The notes under the pieces are model-generated. The model was not told the DNA's origin. It saw only the letters and a program-made list of their open reading frames with translations, and ran no database searches. Made by a program: the position numbers and the translations under genes. This document shows positions 6,436-8,736 of a stretch of DNA of 8,736 bases, piece after piece (position 1 is the stretch's first letter; each line of letters starts with the position of its first letter). The stretch comes from an uncultured Candidatus Competibacteraceae bacterium (lineage in GTDB: Bacteria > Pseudomonadota > Gammaproteobacteria > Competibacterales > Competibacteraceae): assembly GCA_937872125.1 (NCBI GenBank), contig CALMNY010000403.1, positions 1 to 8,736 on the forward strand. Reading direction: 5' to 3'.

Positions 6436-7308
6436 TTAAAGCGGGGAGAGCAAGGCGCCTTGGCGGCGCCAGAGCGCCACGGGGGCCTTCAGGGTGCTGA
6501 CGCCGCGAAACAGCAGCGGATCAAAGCGGCGCGGCTCCAGGCGCTTCGCGTCCGCCGCGCGCGTGGCGGCCGCGCCGGGCCGCTGTTCCAACCAGGCGAT
6601 AAAAGCCGGCGTATCCTTGAAATGGCGCCCGTACACCCGGATGCGGACCTCCGGGATTTTCAGCAGCTCCGCCAGCTTCTGATAACACGCCACCCCGCAG
6701 TCCGGTTCCACCAGCACATCGACGGTGTCGCCCGCGTGCGGTTGGACCGGCGCGCGGGGCGGCGATGCGGCGCGGGCGCCCGGGGCGGTCGGACGGGCCG
6801 CGAGGAGGCGGGTTACGTCCGGCGCCGGCGCGACCGGCGAAAAGGCGTTGTTCCCTCCCGCGTCGGGCCGTGCGCGGGTAGCGAGATCGCCGGCACGGGC
6901 CCGAGCGCCGCGCAGGGTGGCGAAATCCACCCACTTTTCCAACCCGAAGCGCTGGAATTGCACGGTGGCCGCCAGGGTGGCGAAACTGACCTGGGCCTCG
7001 ATCCGGCGGCGCTCCGTGGCTAAATATTTTTCAGCGTAGCGGGTGCGTTGCGCCGGATCGGTTTCAATCAGGCCAAGCACCAGCACCGGATCGAGGTGCC
7101 GGTAGAAATACTGGCCCTCGACGGCCATATAGTCGTGGTAGCGCTTGACCTCCTCGGGCGTAAGACCCCAGTGCGCGGCGAACGCCGCATCCGGCGCCGG
7201 CCCCCACGTCGAGTAATGCACGGGGGTGTCGGTCAACGTGGTCTGCGCGTGGCCTACGCCCAGTCCACACGCCAGGAGCCCCGCCAGCCAACCGCCATGG
7301 GCGCGCAT
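6436..7308 (-). CDS. ICE conjugation protein, TIGR03759 (PFL_4693) family, exported, thioredoxin-like C-terminus
   Basis: A 290-residue exported protein. The signal peptide is 1-21 (GVGHA before the cleavage). The N-terminal domain has WGLTPEEVKRYHDYM and FYRHLDPVLVLGLIETDPAQRTRYAEKYLATER (written in two parts of residues 47-61 and 68-100). This WGL-x-x-E-E/Y-x-x-x-x-x/LDP-x-x-x-LG pattern is the mark of TIGR03759. A low-complexity Ala/Arg/Pro linker (135-192) leads to a thioredoxin-like region with VDVLVEPDCGVACYQKLAEL and an IRVYG strand. The paired cysteines are spaced C-x3-C (204, 208), not the usual C-x2-C. A role in periplasmic disulfide handling of conjugation proteins is conceivable but unproven. 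The start at 7308 is 2 nt after the lipoprotein stop, with AGGGTG upstream; a longer in-frame extension to 7500 merely overlaps the lipoprotein gene and would precede the signal peptide. Confidence 0.85.
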   Translation of the reverse strand: MRAHGGWLAGLLACGLGVGHAQTTLTDTPVHYSTWGPAPDAAFAAHWGLTPEEVKRYHDYMAVEGQYFYRHLDPVLVLGLIETDPAQRTRYAEKYLATERRRIEAQVSFATLAATVQFQRFGLEKWVDFATLRGARARAGDLATRARPDAGGNNAFSPVAPAPDVTRLLAARPTAPGARAASPPRAPVQPHAGDTVDVLVEPDCGVACYQKLAELLKIPEVRIRVYGRHFKDTPAFIAWLEQRPGAAATRAADAKRLEPRRFDPLLFRGVSTLKAPVALWRRQGALLSPL

Positions 7309-7310
7309 GT

Positions 7311-7637
7311 TCAGCACCCTCGCGGCGCGCAGGCCGTGCGCGAAGCCGGCCTCAGCCGCGCCCGCGGCGCGGGTTGGAGGGGCTGGGCGGCGGGTTGGAC
7401 GTCCGGCGGCGCTGGGGCGGGGAGAGCGTCCGGCGCCCGCCCGGCATTCTCCGCCGCCGCCGTGGGCGGGGCGGGGAAACTGCTGGGCGGGACCGGCCAA
7501 TAGTGGCGCTCTGGCCAGGGTGCGGTCAAATCGCGCTGCGGATACCGCGCGCCCGCCGCCTGCGGCGCCGGCCCCTGACAGCCGGCCAGCGCGACCGCAC
7601 CCGCGATCAGAAGAATCGGAAGAAGTCGCTGGTTCAT
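7311..7637 (-). CDS. Small Pro/Ala-rich lipoprotein, unrecognised
   Basis: A 108-residue protein that I do not recognise. It begins with a textbook lipoprotein signal: basic n-region, hydrophobic stretch PILLIAGAVALAGC, lipobox LAGC with Cys20. The mature part is rich in Pro, Ala and Arg, with only one segment that looks conserved in style (YPQRDLTAPWPERHYWPVPPSSFP, residues 32-54, aromatic and charged). The rest (55-100) is disordered. Two more cysteines lie in the last six residues (103 and 108). Small lipoproteins in conjugation clusters often act like VirB7, stabilising an outer-membrane partner; here that is only a positional guess. The ATG at 7637 overlaps the previous stop as ATGA, and a GGAGGGATCG stretch upstream offers the ribosome binding site, supporting that it is a real gene. 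Confidence 0.72.
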   Translation of the reverse strand: MNQRLLPILLIAGAVALAGCQGPAPQAAGARYPQRDLTAPWPERHYWPVPPSSFPAPPTAAAENAGRAPDALPAPAPPDVQPAAQPLQPAPRARLRPASRTACAPRGC

Positions 7638-8086
7638 CGATCCCTCCGGTCCCCGTCTGCCGTCAGCGCCAGCGGTTGACGGGCGGCGGGCGGTGAACGG
7701 TAGGCCGCTTTCACTTCAAAACTCACCCGCCGGTTGACCGGGTCCTCGACCACCTGCCAGGCCGGACCGGCCAGCCGTTCCAGCGCCGCGCCCAACGCCC
7801 GTGGCCCGATCTCCCGCTGACCGTCCGGATAGGGCTGGTCGTACAGCCGCCCGATCGCGGGATCGGCCGCCGCCGGCTCCGCCAGCCGGTAGCCGGTGCC
7901 GTGGAGGATTTCCCGCAGGCCCTCCAGCACGCTCCGGCCCCGGACCCGCCGATAGACCGTCTGGTCGAGGTCGGGAGCGATGGAGGGCTCGGTGAGGACA
8001 GCGTAGCCGCCATACAGCGGCTCCGCGGCGTGGCTGGCGGGCAGCACCAGCCCGGCGGCGAGCGGCAGGAAGGAAACTTTCAGCAT
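7634..8086 (-). CDS. PilL N-terminal-like conjugation protein, TIGR03748 family
   Basis: A 150-residue exported protein with signal peptide 1-20 (cleavage after SHA). The mature part starts with AEPLYGGYAVLTEPSIAPDL, then a secretin-N-like alpha/beta unit: SVLEGLREILHGTGYRLAE, IGPRALGAALERLAGPAWQ and VVEDPVNRRVSFEV. The pattern 'ALxxLxGPAWxxVxDPVxRxVSFE' near the end is the mark of the TIGR03748 family, the N-terminal part of PilL-type proteins in genomic islands. About 25 polar residues follow. It is probably a periplasmic component working with the outer-membrane part of the conjugation or thin-pilus machine. The ATG at 8086 has an excellent GGGAGG ribosome binding site 7 nt upstream. It is the first gene of the leftward operon, since everything to its right is non-coding for at least 300 bp. 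Confidence 0.88.
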   Translation of the reverse strand: MLKVSFLPLAAGLVLPASHAAEPLYGGYAVLTEPSIAPDLDQTVYRRVRGRSVLEGLREILHGTGYRLAEPAAADPAIGRLYDQPYPDGQREIGPRALGAALERLAGPAWQVVEDPVNRRVSFEVKAAYRSPPAARQPLALTADGDRRDR

Positions 8087-8093
8087 CTAAAAA

Positions 8094-8099
8094 CCTCCC
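8094..8099 (-). promoter_or_regulatory. Ribosome binding site of the first operon gene
   Basis: On the minus strand GGGAGG lies 7 nt before the ATG at 8086, separated by the A/T-rich spacer TTTTTAG. It fixes the start of the PilL-N-like gene and is among the strongest ribosome binding sites of the window, as expected for the first gene of an operon. Confidence 0.75.
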
Positions 8100-8113
8100 A
8101 CGCGGACGTAGGG

Positions 8114-8142
8114 TTTTAAGAATTTCATGTTTACTAACTCAA
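8114..8142 (-). promoter_or_regulatory. Possible weak sigma70-like promoter for the leftward operon
   Basis: Minus strand: TTGAGT (8142-8137) and TTAAAA (8119-8114) are 17 nt apart, giving 4 of 6 and 3 of 6 matches to the -35 and -10 consensus. The position, about 30-55 bp before the first gene, is suitable and the DNA between is AT-rich. The -35 overlaps the foot of the hairpin at 8140-8170. The match is modest, and the true promoter could equally lie in the AT-rich tract farther right. Confidence 0.25.
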
Positions 8143-8170
8143 CCACCACCAGCTGGAAGCTGGTGGGTTG
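8140..8170. repeat. Extragenic palindrome 1 (ACCAGCT / AGCTGGT hairpin)
   Basis: Inner stem 8147-8154 pairs with 8158-8165 around a GGA loop; outer stem CAACC (8140-8144) pairs with GGTTG (8166-8170) with a two-base bulge. No T-run follows on either side, so it is not a classical terminator. It resembles extragenic palindromes and the hairpins found at ends of IS200/IS605-type elements, but no transposase is present in the window. Confidence 0.6.
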
Positions 8171-8174
8171 CTTA

Positions 8175-8229
8175 TCGGCGGACTAAACCGCCGACTGGAA
8201 GAGAAAGCGGCTGGAAGCCGGTGGTTTGC
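8175..8229. repeat. Extragenic palindromes 2 and 3 (CGGCGG / CCGCCG and CGGCT-GGA-AGCCG)
   Basis: TCGGCGG (8175-8181) pairs perfectly with CCGCCGA (8188-8194). CGGCT (8208-8212) pairs with AGCCG (8216-8220) around a GGA loop, the same loop as in palindrome 1. A wider pairing of AAACCGCCG (from 8185) with CGGTGGTTT (to 8227) is also possible and excludes the first. The heptamer CTGGAAG occurs three times in this cluster (8153, 8195, 8211), so these units look like diverged copies of one repeat. Confidence 0.55.
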
Positions 8230-8242
8230 ACCACGGGCCAAG

Positions 8243-8269
8243 CGCCCTTCGGGCGGGCTGAATCCGCCC
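8243..8269. repeat. Two mutually exclusive GC-rich hairpins
   Basis: CGCCC (8243-8247) pairs with GGGCG (8251-8255) around TTC. The same GGGCGG (8251-8256) can instead pair with CCGCCC (8264-8269) around GCTGAAT. Only one can form at a time. There is no following T-run, so transcription termination is not indicated; the arrangement is more like a mobile-element end or an RNA switch, and I cannot decide between these. Confidence 0.5.
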
Positions 8270-8280
8270 ACGTACAATCA

Positions 8281-8380
8281 ATATTGAATATTATTTAATG
8301 ATATTTTTTTTATTTATTCAAGTTTTTAATATAAAAATTTTTATTTTTATATAACCGATTGAAAGATATAAATAAATAAA
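8281..8380. promoter_or_regulatory. Extremely AT-rich tract upstream of the operon (91% AT)
   Basis: Only 9 of these 100 bases are G or C, in a window otherwise dominated by GC-rich DNA. It holds long A/T runs, the perfect 14-bp palindrome ATAAAAATTTTTAT (8331-8344) and, at its left edge, the perfect 10-bp palindrome TCAATATTGA (8278-8287). No open reading frame of note crosses it. Such tracts commonly serve as binding sites of xenogeneic silencers (H-NS, MvaT) or as easily melted promoter or origin DNA; which applies here is not visible from sequence alone. Confidence 0.5.
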
Positions 8381-8640
8381 GAATATCCGCCAAACTAGGC
8401 CCGAGAGTCGGCAGCCGAGGCCAAGAGAGCGCGGCGGGCACCGCTGGTGTTCAGCTTGTTCCTGGCACGCGATTGGCGTTTCGCGCCGTTGCCGCAGGGG
8501 CAGCGACGCGGTTCAGGCGACTGGAGGGCTGGAGGGCGACCTGCGCACGCTGAAACCCGCGCCTCGTCGCACGCGCCATGAACCGGCGACCCCACGTAAC
8601 CGCCCCGGCCGGAACTTCGGGGCTGGCGTGTGCGCATTTG
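8381..8640. other. GC-rich island without a convincing gene; weak SEC-C-like open frame on minus strand
   Basis: Base composition returns abruptly to GC-rich between two AT-rich tracts. On the minus strand one open frame (8676-8395, TTG start, or ATG near 8637) could encode 80-93 residues rich in Arg, Ala, Ser and Pro. It contains CPCGNGAK (about 8502-8479), which recalls the beginning of a SEC-C zinc motif, but the later metal ligands are missing and there is no clear ribosome binding site. A hairpin GCCCCG/CGGGGC (8602-8607 with 8618-8623) is also present. It could be a gene remnant, part of a mobile element or non-coding. Confidence 0.25.
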
Positions 8641-8736
8641 AATTCTGCTCAATAAATGCCCTACAAAACTATGCAAAAATGTGTTTTAATTTATTCATGA
8701 AATCACGAAGAATTAAAAAAGACTCGAACGTGCGGG
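8641..8736. other. AT-rich right edge, possible start of a rightward gene
   Basis: Bases 8641-8700 are about 27% GC. An ATG at 8697 opens a rightward frame beginning MKSRRIKKDSNVR that leaves the window after 13 codons. A weak promoter-like pair, TTGAAT (8638-8643) and TACAAA (8662-8667) 18 nt apart, lies upstream, but no ribosome binding site is seen. Too little is visible to call a gene. Confidence 0.2.

Noticed and set aside
4786..6500. Rightward frames opposite both transglycosylase genes
   Set aside because: Their internal similarity to each other only mirrors the shared transglycosylase domain on the opposite strand.
7309..7500. Upstream extension of the TIGR03759 gene
   Set aside because: It overlaps the lipoprotein gene and would place about 64 low-complexity residues before the signal peptide. 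The ATG at 7308 with AGGGTG is better.
8140..8229. CRISPR array
   Set aside because: The repeated motifs are short, palindromic, unevenly spaced and without unique spacers of uniform length.
8243..8290. Intrinsic terminator
   Set aside because: The GC-rich hairpins are not followed by a T-run in either direction.
8715..8736. TTCGAGTC on the minus strand near the right edge, like a tRNA T-loop or attachment site
   Set aside because: The flanking bases do not form the five-pair T stem and there is no acceptor stem or CCA, so neither a tRNA nor a tRNA-end att site is supported.

Overview
The window is a left-facing (minus-strand) piece of a conjugation gene cluster, followed on the right by about 650 bp of non-coding, partly very AT-rich DNA. 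The genes match the set of 'integrating conjugative element' families first catalogued around the PFGI-1 / ICEclc / ICEHin1056 islands (mating-pair-formation type G). The coding part is very GC-rich, with strong G/C bias at third codon positions, and the families are typical of Gamma- and Betaproteobacteria. The host is therefore most likely a GC-rich gammaproteobacterium or betaproteobacterium carrying an ICE or genomic island; I cannot name a genus.

Layout in transcription order (right to left): PilL-N-like protein (8086-7634); a small unrecognised Pro/Ala-rich lipoprotein (7637-7311); a TIGR03759-like periplasmic protein with a thioredoxin-like tail (7308-6436); a lipoprotein lytic transglycosylase (6434-5646); a second, two-domain lytic transglycosylase (5649-4753); a RAQPRD-family protein (4756-4409); a DUF3262 membrane protein (4392-4105); a DUF2976 pilin-like membrane protein (4108-3617); a DUF3487 membrane protein (3607-3248); a DUF2895, VirB8-like protein (3231-2590); a DUF3438, VirB9/TraK-like protein (2593-1499); and a TIGR03752, VirB10/TraB-like scaffold protein (1527 to beyond the left edge). 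Neighbouring genes overlap by ATGA/GTGA, overlap by 29 nt, or lie 1-16 nt apart, so this reads as one translationally coupled operon. Its probable start is just right of 8086, where there is a good ribosome binding site.

Together the products build the envelope-spanning part of a type IV secretion system: peptidoglycan opening (the transglycosylases), candidate pilin and inner-membrane parts (RAQPRD, DUF3262, DUF2976, DUF3487), and the VirB8/9/10-like core (DUF2895, DUF3438, TIGR03752). The TraC-type ATPase would be expected beyond the left edge.

The most unusual part is the transglycosylase pair. The two genes are adjacent and share a sharply bounded 91-nt block with only 3 differences. The second gene carries an extra N-terminal domain that looks like a transglycosylase domain whose catalytic glutamate and GLMQ motif have been lost. 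The pair also sits where the TIGR03765 - TraD - TIGR03747 genes usually lie, and those are absent here. The region from 8087 to the right edge holds a cluster of extragenic palindromes, a 100-bp tract of 91% AT, a GC-rich island without a convincing gene, and a second AT-rich tract.
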